Made by a program: the position numbers and the translations under genes. The notes under the pieces are model-generated. The model saw only the letters and a program-made list of their open reading frames with translations. It ran no database searches and was not told the DNA's origin. Source: Bacteroidetes bacterium HGW-Bacteroidetes-6 (GTDB lineage: Bacteria > Bacteroidota > Bacteroidia > Bacteroidales > DTU049). From it: a DNA stretch of 64,000 nucleotides. Within the stretch, counting starts at the first letter, position 1, and each line of letters opens with the position of its first letter. The stretch spans positions 1 to 64,000 of the forward strand of contig PHDB01000006.1 in assembly GCA_002842495.1 (NCBI GenBank), given 5' to 3'. Of this stretch, positions 18,178-25,615 are shown piece after piece.

Positions 18178-18243
18178 CACATTGAGCTTGTCGAAATGTG
18201 GCAATAATATTCCTTTGTCATCCTTCGACAGGCTCAGGATGAC
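18178..18243. repeat. REP-like double hairpin (TTCGACAGGCTCAG family)
   Basis: Two adjacent palindromes. First: CACATT-GAGCTTGTCGA-AATGTG (18178-18200). Second: GTCATCCT-TCGACAGGCTC-AGGATGAC (18217-18243). The loops are reverse complements except for one base (GAGCTTGTCGA versus GAGCCTGTCGA), so this is an inverted pair of the dispersed CTTCGACAGGCTCAG-type element seen in many bacterial genomes. The track ORF 17885-18295 reads through it and ends with the well-known spurious peptide strings LSLSK and SFDRLRMT. Confidence 0.8.
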
Positions 18244-18291
18244 CGATTTGCTGAGTATTGTATTTGAAACTGTTTTTAAAAAACTCATAGT

Positions 18292-19068
18292 CTAATATCT
18301 GACAGTAACAGGTACATTTGTGCGTTTTCTAAGAAAACTTCCTGCGTAATCCATTTCCTCTTTCCCGATTTTTTCAAGATTTTTATCTGGAGTTGGTCGA
18401 TCGATCGGATAAATCATCCATTCCGAAGCTCCAATTGAAGAAACAAAAGCAGCCAAATCGTTCAAAGAGGTTTCGTTGATGTTATCGATGCGCTTGCCCC
18501 CAAATTCACCCCGCAGTAACAGTGTTTGCACAATGAAATTTCCGTCAAAATCTTTCAGGCTGCGCATAATTTGCTCAAGTTCGATACCTGCTGCAGGATT
18601 GTTGATGAGCCTAAACTGTCCCGGATCGGTCGAATCGAGTTTCAAAATGGCTTTGTCTGCCATTTTTAATGCTTCTGCAACCAACGGTTTATAAAGCTGT
18701 GTAGAGTTGGAAAGAACTGCGATTTTAGCAGAAGGAGCAAGCTCGTTTCGAAGTCGTACAGTTTCTTTCATGATAAAATTAAATTCGGGATGTAAGGTTG
18801 GCTCACCGTTTCCGGCAAACGTAAGCACATCTGGAATTTCACCTTCAGCAATCATAGCCTTGAGTTGTTTTTCTAGAGCGTCAACAACCTGATTGACTTT
18901 AGGTAGTTTCGATTCGTGTTTCTTTTCAGTCCAGCCACATTCGCAATACACACACTCAAATGTGCACACCTTCTTTTCGGCTGGCAGTAAATTGATGCCC
19001 AACGACAATCCTAAGCGGCGGCTACGCACCGGCCCAAAAATGATGCTGCCGAAAAGATGCGTTTCCAT
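18292..19068 (-). CDS. Radical SAM protein (COG0731-like)
   Basis: 258 residues. The CxxxCxxC motif that holds the [4Fe-4S] cluster is CTFECVYCECGW (~residues 34-45), preceded by GPVRSRRLGLSLGINLLP. FAGNGEPTLHPEF (~84-96) is the usual GNGEP SAM-contacting strand; LSNSTQL and LKLDSTDP are further core strands. This N-terminal layout resembles the TYW1-like / COG0731 group of small radical SAM proteins; the substrate is unknown. It is the third gene of a dxs - unknown - radical SAM operon: its ATG directly abuts the TAA of the 110-residue protein (TAAATG), so translation is probably coupled. A tRNA-modification role is possible but not shown. Confidence 0.85.
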   Translation of the reverse strand: METHLFGSIIFGPVRSRRLGLSLGINLLPAEKKVCTFECVYCECGWTEKKHESKLPKVNQVVDALEKQLKAMIAEGEIPDVLTFAGNGEPTLHPEFNFIMKETVRLRNELAPSAKIAVLSNSTQLYKPLVAEALKMADKAILKLDSTDPGQFRLINNPAAGIELEQIMRSLKDFDGNFIVQTLLLRGEFGGKRIDNINETSLNDLAAFVSSIGASEWMIYPIDRPTPDKNLEKIGKEEMDYAGSFLRKRTNVPVTVRY

Positions 19069-19401
19069 TTACTTTACGTCTCCTGATAATGTTCCCAAAA
19101 ATTCATAGGTGGCATCCAGCGACTTGCTGAAAACATCGAAATGTTCATTAATCATGCTTTTCATTGCCTTTGAACGAGCAACGCGATTTTTTTTACGATC
19201 TTCGGGAAGAAGGCGTTCACGTTTCGCTGTTGGATTCTGAATAGCAGAGATAAACTGGTTGCGGCTTACTGCTACTTTTTCGAGATACTGCATAATTTCT
19301 TCGCCTTTGTCCTGATATAAGGACATCATCATGATTCCATCAACCAAAACTTCGTTGGTAAGAAAATTTACGTCGCCTTTGATTCCTCTTTTGTTAGCCA
19401 T
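19069..19401 (-). CDS. Conserved hypothetical protein, 110 residues
   Basis: Soluble, strongly basic in the middle (NPTAKRERLLPEDRKKNRVARSKAM) and helical throughout; opens MANKRGIKGDVNFLTNEVLVDG and ends EFLGTLSGDVK. No signal peptide or membrane segment. I do not recognise a domain. It overlaps the 3' end of dxs by 8 bp and its stop abuts the radical SAM start, so all three genes form a tightly coupled unit. The basic stretch could contact nucleic acid; this is inference only. Confidence 0.75.
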   Translation of the reverse strand: MANKRGIKGDVNFLTNEVLVDGIMMMSLYQDKGEEIMQYLEKVAVSRNQFISAIQNPTAKRERLLPEDRKKNRVARSKAMKSMINEHFDVFSKSLDATYEFLGTLSGDVK

Positions 19402-21295
19402 ATTGCTTTGTTTTATTTGTTTTTGAATGAATACTTATAACGGCCTTTTCAATTCCTTCGCTGTCGAAGCCAAGTGATTTTTTAAGACCTGAAACACTGT
19501 CGTGTTCAATGAAACGGTCAGGAATTCCCAAACGAACCAGTGGCAGGTTATAGCCGTTCTCGGCCATAAATTCAGCTACCGCACTTCCAAGTCCGCCTGT
19601 TGTGGCTCCGTCTTCGACGGTTACAATAGCTCTGTGACTCTTGCATGCTTCGTGAAGTGCTTCTGTATCGATGGGTTTCAGAAATATCATATCATAATGC
19701 GAAACTCCAATTCCATAGGTGTCGAAAGATGAATAACAAGCTATCACATCCATGCCAGGTTGACCAAGAGAAAGAATAGCAATATTGGAACCGCTTTTCA
19801 GTTTTTGAGATTTACCTGTTTCAATAATACCAAATGGTTTTTCCCACTCCGAAGAGTCGGCTGCTCCACGCGGATAGCGGATAGCATAAGGCCCAGAAGG
19901 ATTTTTTTGCGCCGAATACATAAGGTTTCGCAATTGTTCGGCGTTGATGGGTGCCGAAATAATCATATTTGGTATTGGGCGTAAAAAAGCGAGGTCGAAA
20001 ACACCATGATGTGTTGGACCATCTTCGCCAACCAAACCACCACGATCGATGCCAAAAATAACAGGAAGATTTTGTAGCGCAACGTCATGAACAAGCTGAT
20101 CGTAGGCACGCTGCAAAAACGATGAGTAAATAGTACAAAATGGTATTTTCCCTTCGCGTGCCAAACCTGCAGCAAAAGTTACTGCATGTTGCTCAGCAAT
20201 ACCAACATCAAATACCCGCTCAGGAAATTTTGCCTGCATAATATTGAGCGAGCTCCCACTCACCATGGCTGGTGTGATAGCATAAATATCTTTGTTTTGC
20301 TCGGCCAGTTGCAGCAAGGTTTTGCCATAAACCACCTGATATTTGGGTGGAGTTTTTTCGCAACCCGAATCGAGAATTTCACCGGTATGTGCATCGTAAC
20401 GACCCGGAGCATGAAAAGTAACCTGATCTTTTTCGGCTGGCTTAAACCCTTTTCCTTTTTTAGTAACAACATGCAGTAATTTGGGGCCCTGAATGTCGCG
20501 CAAATCTTCAAAAACGCTGATGAGTTGTCGAATATCATGGCCGTCAACAGGACCAAAATAACGCAGATTGAATGCTTCGAACAGGTTCGATCGTTTCAAC
20601 CAGGTCCATTTCAGTGCGGTTGCTGTTTTATTAGCAATTTTCTGAATGAATGTACCCCTGAACACACGCCAAATTCCGCGTTTGATACGATTGTAGGTGT
20701 GCGAAGCTGTAATTCGTGTGAGATAGCGTGTAAAAGCTCCTGTATTTTCGTCGATAGCAATTCCGTTGTCGTTGAGAACAACCAGAATATTGGCCTTCGA
20801 CGATGCCATATTGTTCATAGCTTCGAAAGCCATGCCAGCTGTCATACTTCCGTCTCCAATAATGGCAATATGATGATGACCGTTGTTCTGCCCGGCAACA
20901 GCCATTCCCAATGCAGCCGAAATACTGGTACTGCTATGACCAGTACCAAACGTATCGTGTTCGCTTTCCGACATCTTAGGGAAACCGCTGATACCATCTT
21001 TCTGGCGTATGGTGTGAAATTCACCGCGACGACCTGTTAGAATTTTATGAATATAGGCCTGATGTCCCACATCCCAAATCATTCGGTCAACCGGTGAATC
21101 GAAACAATAGTGCAGTGCAACGGTAAGCTCAACAACACCCAGATTGGCTCCCAAATGCCCCGGGTGATGCGCCATGTTCTCAACGAGGAATTCGCGTAAT
21201 TCTCCGGCAAGCACCACAAGCTCTTTGGGGCTCAACTTTTTCAGATCGTCGGGCGATTGGATCTGCGATAAATATGTTCCTGCTTTTACTACCAT
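19394..21295 (-). CDS. dxs: 1-deoxy-D-xylulose-5-phosphate synthase
   Basis: Thiamine-diphosphate enzyme of the MEP pathway: pyruvate + glyceraldehyde-3-phosphate to DXP, for isoprenoids, thiamine and pyridoxal. Start set at 21295 (MVVKAGTYLSQIQSPDDL), 29 codons inside the track ORF, because a -7 box lies at 21306-21313, upstream of this ATG but inside the longer ORF; this gives 633 residues, the usual length. Motifs: HHPGHLGANLGVVELT, FGTGHSSTSISAALGMA, IGDGSMTAGMAFEAMNN (ThDP/Mg), EQHAVTFAAGLA, YSSFLQRAYDQLVHDV, GIDRGGLVGEDGPTHHG, and EDGATTGGLGSAVAE. First gene of a three-gene operon. Divergent from the ammonia-lyase gene. Confidence 0.96.
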   Translation of the reverse strand: MVVKAGTYLSQIQSPDDLKKLSPKELVVLAGELREFLVENMAHHPGHLGANLGVVELTVALHYCFDSPVDRMIWDVGHQAYIHKILTGRRGEFHTIRQKDGISGFPKMSESEHDTFGTGHSSTSISAALGMAVAGQNNGHHHIAIIGDGSMTAGMAFEAMNNMASSKANILVVLNDNGIAIDENTGAFTRYLTRITASHTYNRIKRGIWRVFRGTFIQKIANKTATALKWTWLKRSNLFEAFNLRYFGPVDGHDIRQLISVFEDLRDIQGPKLLHVVTKKGKGFKPAEKDQVTFHAPGRYDAHTGEILDSGCEKTPPKYQVVYGKTLLQLAEQNKDIYAITPAMVSGSSLNIMQAKFPERVFDVGIAEQHAVTFAAGLAREGKIPFCTIYSSFLQRAYDQLVHDVALQNLPVIFGIDRGGLVGEDGPTHHGVFDLAFLRPIPNMIISAPINAEQLRNLMYSAQKNPSGPYAIRYPRGAADSSEWEKPFGIIETGKSQKLKSGSNIAILSLGQPGMDVIACYSSFDTYGIGVSHYDMIFLKPIDTEALHEACKSHRAIVTVEDGATTGGLGSAVAEFMAENGYNLPLVRLGIPDRFIEHDSVSGLKKSLGFDSEGIEKAVISIHSKTNKTKQYG

Positions 21296-21305
21296 TTTCG
21301 GGCTG

Positions 21306-21313
21306 CAAAGATA
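21306..21313 (-). promoter_or_regulatory. -7 box for dxs
   Basis: Minus-strand TATCTTTG, ending 10 nt before the dxs ATG at 21295; a TTTTA tract about 17 nt upstream may be the -33 element. It rules out the longer track start at 21382. Confidence 0.65.
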
Positions 21314-21563
21314 CGAATATTGCTTGATGATAAAATAGAATAGTGCTAAGACATTGTGCTTGCACTCTCTGAAATTTTTCAATAAACGTCACTTTAGGAA
21401 TATTAGTACAAGGTAGTATCAGATTCTTTTTTAATAATTCATTCTGTGGTTTATACGTTATTTTAGCTTGTCGCAACACACTGATTATCAAGCATGTAAA
21501 AGCACAACGAAAAACAAATAAAATTCGTCAATATTGAACATATCAATGGCTTCTAAAATTCAT

Positions 21564-21593
21564 TTTGCAGTTCTCTATAATTTTCTAATTTAG
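21564..21593 (+). promoter_or_regulatory. Promoter of the ammonia-lyase gene
   Basis: TTTG (21564-21567), 18-nt spacer, TAATTTAG (21586-21593). The -7 element differs from TAnnTTTG at one base (TTAG). Transcript start near 21596, leader ~25 nt. Confidence 0.5.
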
Positions 21594-21620
21594 CAGCTTC
21601 AATTTAAAAACAACAATGTT

Positions 21621-23159
21621 ATGGCAATTGTACTATCAGGTCAGGGTCTTACTATTGATAATCTGGTAAAAGTAGCCCGTCACGGCGAAAAAGTAGAACT
21701 TCATTCCGATGCAGTAAGCAGAATAAAGGCTTGCCGCGCCATGGTGGAAAAGAAAATCGAAGCCGGCGAAATCATGTATGGAATCAACACCGGTATTGGT
21801 GAGTTTTCGGAAGTGGTTCTCAACGACGAACAAATCAAAGACTTTCAAAAATATCTGGTTTACAATCACGCTGCCGGAATTGGTGACCCTATGCCTATCG
21901 AATGGGTTCGCGGAGCCATGGTCGGACGTATTAATGTGCATGCTCACGGAAATTCGGGCTGTCGTATCGAAATCACGCAAACACTGGTTGATATGCTCAA
22001 TAAAGGCGTTACTCCTTTTGTTTGTAAAAAAGGCTCGGTTGGAGCCAGTGGCGATCTTGCTCCTATGTCGCAAATTGCATTGCTTATGATGGGCGAAGGG
22101 CATGCATACTACGAAGGCGAACTTCTCGAAGGCAAAGAAGCGCTGAAACGTGCAGGTATTCCTGTTCCGGGATTATTGGCTCGTGACGGTCTCGCTACTA
22201 TCAATGGCTCGAACGTTCTTACTGCCATGAGTGCTATTTTTCTTTATGATGCCAACAACTTCCTGAAGCAAGCCGAAATAGCCACAACCATGTCGCTCGA
22301 AGCTCTGAAAGCCAATTTTGGTCCATACAATACTAAAATTCACGAAGTGCGCGGTTTTGCCGGTTCTGTTCGTTCGGCAGCTGCTATTCGCAAGGTTGCG
22401 AAAGACGGCGATTTACTCGAAAAACGCATAAAGGTTAAAGTGCAGGACGCCTATTCAATGCGCTCTACTCCACAGGTTATTGGTGCAGCACACGATGCAT
22501 TGGGCTATGCCCGTTCGCAAGTCGAAATTGAATTGAATGGTGTCGGCGACAATCCCATTTTCTTTCCTGAAGAGAATCTGCAACTTTCGGGTGCCAATTT
22601 CCAGGGTTCACCGGTTGCTGTTCCCATGGACATGGCCGGATACTGCATCACCATGGTTTGTGTTCTTTCGGAACGTCGCATGAACCGTCTGAACAATCCG
22701 GCATTGAGTGTTGGTTTGCCACCTTTCCTCACTGAAAAACCCGGCATGTTTTCCGGACTCATGCTGAGCCAGTACACTGCCGACATGCAGATTGTTGAGC
22801 AACGTATACTTTCAGCTCCTGCCTGTATTCAGTCGATTCCAGCTGCCGCTGATCAGGAAGACTTTGTCTCGATGGGAATGAACACCGCATTGAAAAATTT
22901 TCAAATCATGGATAACGCTTATGGTGTGCTTGGTATCGAATTTATGGCCGCAGCACAAGCACTCGACATTCGCAATCATCAGGAAACTCCGTTTAAATGG
23001 GGCGTTGGAACCAAGGTGGCTCACGACACCATTCGCAAACATGTTGAATTTCTTGAAATTGACAGGCCTTTGTATCCCGATCACAACACCATGAAAGAAC
23101 TGGTGAAAAGATGCGAAATTCTTGACGCGGTCGAAAAAATTACTGGTCCGCTCGATTAA
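21621..23159 (+). CDS. MIO-type ammonia-lyase/aminomutase family protein (histidine ammonia-lyase-like)
   Basis: 512 residues of the HAL/PAL/TAL superfamily, whose members use the autocatalytic MIO cofactor made from Ala-Ser-Gly. The ASG triad is in GSVGASGDLAPMSQIALL (~residue 143). Also seen: MYGINTGIGEFSE (catalytic Tyr loop), YNHAAGIGDP (the His that selects histidine in HAL lies here), GLATINGSNVLTAM, DAYSMRSTPQVIGA, VGDNPIF, and QEDFVSMG near residue 412. Canonical HAL has QEDHVSMG; the His is Phe here, while the Glu that acts on histidine remains. No hut genes are nearby, and no aryl-polyene or flexirubin genes. Overall HAL-like, but the substrate could be another aromatic amino acid or the enzyme an aminomutase; no symbol given. 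Confidence 0.85.
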   Translation: MAIVLSGQGLTIDNLVKVARHGEKVELHSDAVSRIKACRAMVEKKIEAGEIMYGINTGIGEFSEVVLNDEQIKDFQKYLVYNHAAGIGDPMPIEWVRGAMVGRINVHAHGNSGCRIEITQTLVDMLNKGVTPFVCKKGSVGASGDLAPMSQIALLMMGEGHAYYEGELLEGKEALKRAGIPVPGLLARDGLATINGSNVLTAMSAIFLYDANNFLKQAEIATTMSLEALKANFGPYNTKIHEVRGFAGSVRSAAAIRKVAKDGDLLEKRIKVKVQDAYSMRSTPQVIGAAHDALGYARSQVEIELNGVGDNPIFFPEENLQLSGANFQGSPVAVPMDMAGYCITMVCVLSERRMNRLNNPALSVGLPPFLTEKPGMFSGLMLSQYTADMQIVEQRILSAPACIQSIPAAADQEDFVSMGMNTALKNFQIMDNAYGVLGIEFMAAAQALDIRNHQETPFKWGVGTKVAHDTIRKHVEFLEIDRPLYPDHNTMKELVKRCEILDAVEKITGPLD

Positions 23160-23192
23160 TTTGGCTTTACTATAAAAAGTTTACTATATTTG
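23160..23192 (+). promoter_or_regulatory. Promoter of the DUF5362-like gene
   Basis: TTTG (23160-23163), 21-nt spacer, TATATTTG (23185-23192); leader about 17 nt to the ATG at 23212. The -33 element begins right after the stop of the preceding gene. Confidence 0.7.
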
Positions 23193-23211
23193 CTCTGAAA
23201 AAGAAAGTTCA

Positions 23212-23616
23212 ATGGAACAACCTACTCAAAACTTCAATCCGGTTACATCAGGATTCGATGAACAAATCAAAGCTCACTTAGCTGGAACCAAAGGATGGCT
23301 TATGTTTTTAGGAATACTCAACATAGTGATTGCAGGCATTTATACGCTTGCCACTTTGGGAATTGGTATTCTTTTTACATGGATTCCATTTTTATTGGGC
23401 TTGTTTTTAATTAATGCAGCAAACCGGATCAAAGCTTTTCTTCTTTCCGGTCAGGAAATAGAGATGGTAAATTATCACAAGCAAATGAAGAATTTCTTCA
23501 TGACAACCGGAATTATTACCATTATTTCAATTGGTTTAAGTATCATCATGGTTGTGGTAGCACTTTCCATGGGCTTAAACGGAAGAGATTTTGACTTTTT
23601 AAAAGCGTTTAAATAA
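23212..23616 (+). CDS. Small membrane protein, DUF5362-like
   Basis: 134 residues. A hydrophilic N-terminus (MEQPTQNFNPVTSGFDEQI) is followed by a helix starting TKGWLMFLGILNIVIAGIY, a second span (LATLGIGILFTWIPFLLGLFL), an amphipathic loop NAANRIKAFLLSGQEIEMVNYHKQMKNFF, and a last span (TTGIITIISIGLSIIMVVVAL). The KGW...GIL opening and the central polar loop are typical of DUF5362 inner-membrane proteins. Function unknown. Likely co-transcribed with the 119-residue membrane protein 31 bp downstream. Confidence 0.75.
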   Translation: MEQPTQNFNPVTSGFDEQIKAHLAGTKGWLMFLGILNIVIAGIYTLATLGIGILFTWIPFLLGLFLINAANRIKAFLLSGQEIEMVNYHKQMKNFFMTTGIITIISIGLSIIMVVVALSMGLNGRDFDFLKAFK

Positions 23617-23647
23617 ACTCAAGTTTCACCTAAAACCCAAAAAGCCT

Positions 23648-24007
23648 ATGATGACAGCCTTATTGATTTACGCAGTTGTAATGGTACTTTTGTTCATTGT
23701 ACCATTGTGGATAGTTTTCACCAAAGCCGGCCAACCCGGATGGGCAGTAATTATCCCAATCTACAATTTCTACGTAATGCTTCAAATTGCACAAAAGCCA
23801 ACCTGGTGGCTGATTTTAATTCTGCTTGTACCAATCGCCAACATCATTTTCCTGATTATGACAATTCACGGTATTAGTGTTAATTTCGGAAAAGACACAG
23901 GCTTTACTGTTGGAATGATTTTGTTACCATTTATTTTTATCCCCATTTTGGGATACGGTGGTGCCAAATACACTCCACAAGTTGTACCTGGCGCACCGGT
24001 AGCATAA
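23648..24007 (+). CDS. Small membrane protein, DUF5684-like
   Basis: 119 residues with about four membrane segments: ALLIYAVVMVLLFIVPLWIV, a re-entrant WAVIIPIYNFYVML, WWLILILLVPIANIIFLIM, and VGMILLPFIFIPILGYG. The motif KAGQPGWAVIIPIYN is characteristic of DUF5684 proteins, found alone or beside signal-peptidase-like proteins. The C-terminus GGAKYTPQVVPGAPVA is soluble. Function unknown. It ends 7 bp before a strong terminator, so the 23212-24007 pair is one transcript. Confidence 0.75.
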   Translation: MMTALLIYAVVMVLLFIVPLWIVFTKAGQPGWAVIIPIYNFYVMLQIAQKPTWWLILILLVPIANIIFLIMTIHGISVNFGKDTGFTVGMILLPFIFIPILGYGGAKYTPQVVPGAPVA

Positions 24008-24013
24008 ATTTAA

Positions 24014-24040
24014 ATGTCCTCTTCGGAGGACATTTTTTTT
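24014..24040 (+). terminator. Intrinsic terminator with UUCG tetraloop
   Basis: ATGTCCTC-TTCG-GAGGACAT followed by T7: an 8-bp perfect stem closed by the very stable UUCG loop. Confidence 0.92.
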
Positions 24041-24054
24041 ACAATTAAAAATTG

Positions 24055-24062
24055 TATTTTTG
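24055..24062 (+). promoter_or_regulatory. -7 box of the 154-residue membrane protein gene
   Basis: TATTTTTG, about 20 nt before the ATG at 24082 and only 15 nt after the preceding terminator T-run. Confidence 0.6.
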
Positions 24063-24081
24063 ACTCCCAAACCCGAGAACC

Positions 24082-24546
24082 ATGAAAATAAAGATGAAAC
24101 CTTCTGTGTATATGATTGTGTTGTTTGCACTCACTTCTCTGGCAACCATAGGTGGCTTATACAAATATCTGACATGGATGCTCGCTACGGAAAACGAAGT
24201 TATGTTCAAACTCATGTACAAAAGAGCCGCAAAAGTTGAGATTTCAGATTCGCAATATTTATTAATTATTGCGATTGTTGCAGTGTTTATGCTTATGAAA
24301 TCTTTTGGTTCCTTCTTCATGCTAAGAAGCAAAACATGGGGATATGTGCTGTATATTTTACCCAACTTAATTCTTGCCGGAATTATGGGTATTATCATGT
24401 CGGTGATTGCTATTGGTGATTGGACAAATACAATGTTGGCAATCGGAGGTGGCACCTTGGCATTCATTGTTGCCTACACCATTGCATTAATTCTACTTAT
24501 TAAAAAACGAGGTGCCTTCCGGAAAAATTCTGTTCCAGAAGCATAA
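24082..24546 (+). CDS. Hypothetical membrane protein with four predicted spans
   Basis: 154 residues: spans near VYMIVLFALTSLATIGGLY, YLLIIAIVAVFMLMKSFGSFF, WGYVLYILPNLILAGIMGIIM and AFIVAYTIALILLI, with basic ends (MKIKMKPS at the N-terminus, KKRGAFRKN at the C-terminus). No recognisable domain. It has its own promoter box and is convergent with the PorP/SprF gene 21 bp away. Function unknown. Confidence 0.7.
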   Translation: MKIKMKPSVYMIVLFALTSLATIGGLYKYLTWMLATENEVMFKLMYKRAAKVEISDSQYLLIIAIVAVFMLMKSFGSFFMLRSKTWGYVLYILPNLILAGIMGIIMSVIAIGDWTNTMLAIGGGTLAFIVAYTIALILLIKKRGAFRKNSVPEA

Positions 24547-24567
24547 TTGAAACATTCAGGATTTGAT

Positions 24568-25602
24568 TTAATACAACGGGTTATTGCTCAACCGCGACTT
24601 GTTTGGAGCAGGAGTAATAAAACGTAACGCAAACTCAAGTGCACCCGATCCATTGGTAGCACTGCTGAGACCGGAAGCATTAATATCGTAGCTGAAGCCA
24701 ACTCCAAAATTGCTGAATTCGAACAGGGTCACAACATTGATGGCATCACCGGCCCGGTAATAACCACCGATAGAAAAAGCAGAACTTTTGATAAAACCGG
24801 TATAGCGCGATTGTTCGCGCAACAAATATCTAAAAGTTAGTCCGGGCATAATTTCGGTCTGGCTCCCCTGAATCATCAATAAAAACGAAGGCTGAATGGC
24901 TGTGTTGGTACCTGCCAGTCCAATACTCAAATCGGCATGCGCAGTAAAGCGACTGTATTTTGCATCTTCGGTAAGCAAGCTCACTTGCTGAGGTCGTGTA
25001 AGATGATAGGCCGAAAATCCGATTGTTCCTTTTAGGCCATCATTATTGTAGGCGTTATTCGTTCCCGACATAAACTTAAACACCAAACCAGCATTCAAAT
25101 CAAATTTCGAAACACTGAGCTCCGATATATTTTCGTTCGAGCCCAAAGTCGGATCGTATTGCATTCCATTGTACTGGCTGTCCCAAATAAGCGACCCTTG
25201 GTTGAATCCTTGCGAAAACAAGCCTCCTCCCAGTCCGGCCGTTAACGAAGAGCTATGTCCCAGTCGAATACCAGCAGCCACATTTGCTCCGGCTAATGTT
25301 TGGTGAAATTCGGAAGCGCCCGCCTTGTCGTTCATCACATAGCCACCAATACTCAATTGGCTGTTTTGCGATTTGGTTACCCGGCCATCGGCTGAAAACT
25401 GAATAGTGGTATAGGGCTCGGCCACACTTCTCCATTGATCACGATAATTTACATTGGCCCGAAAATCGCCTGAAAAATTACCTGTCAATGCAGGATTGAG
25501 TAGTAGCGGTTGCATGTTGAACTGCGTAAAATGAGGATCTTGTGCATGTATTACTAAACTGAAGAGCAACATCATGATTCCAAAAAATGCTTTTATTTTC
25601 AT
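24568..25602 (-). CDS. PorP/SprF-family type IX secretion membrane protein
   Basis: 344 residues. Signal peptide MKIKAFFGIMMLLFSLVIHAQ and then the family hallmark DPHFTQFNMQPLLLNPALTGNFSGDFRANVNYRDQW, followed by regular amphipathic strands of an outer-membrane barrel (QLSIGGYVMNDKAG, SFLLMIQGSQTEIMPGLTFRY, SAFSIGGYYRAGDA, GVGFSYDINASGL). PorP/SprF proteins are outer-membrane partners needed for secretion or attachment of specific type B (CHU_C-like) T9SS cargo; the matching cargo is the gene immediately upstream, 13 bp away. It ends EFALRFITPAPNKSRLSNN, a common C-terminus for the family. Confidence 0.92.
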   Translation of the reverse strand: MKIKAFFGIMMLLFSLVIHAQDPHFTQFNMQPLLLNPALTGNFSGDFRANVNYRDQWRSVAEPYTTIQFSADGRVTKSQNSQLSIGGYVMNDKAGASEFHQTLAGANVAAGIRLGHSSSLTAGLGGGLFSQGFNQGSLIWDSQYNGMQYDPTLGSNENISELSVSKFDLNAGLVFKFMSGTNNAYNNDGLKGTIGFSAYHLTRPQQVSLLTEDAKYSRFTAHADLSIGLAGTNTAIQPSFLLMIQGSQTEIMPGLTFRYLLREQSRYTGFIKSSAFSIGGYYRAGDAINVVTLFEFSNFGVGFSYDINASGLSSATNGSGALEFALRFITPAPNKSRLSNNPLY

Positions 25603-25615
25603 ATCGTTTCTCCCT

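Larger units (their letters stand above)
21296..21620. other. Divergent promoter region dxs / ammonia-lyase
   Basis: 325 bp, no ORF. It holds one promoter at each end (listed separately). The middle is AT-rich with no evident hairpin or repeat. Confidence 0.5.

Noticed and set aside
17885-18295. 136-residue plus-strand ORF opposite metG
   Set aside because: It is antisense to metG and runs through the REP-like element; its end contains the well-known spurious strings LSLSK and SFDRLRMT.
21621-23159. Tyrosine ammonia-lyase of a flexirubin/aryl-polyene cluster
   Set aside because: No ketosynthase, acyl carrier or related genes are adjacent, and the QED motif is HAL-like rather than NQD as in TALs.
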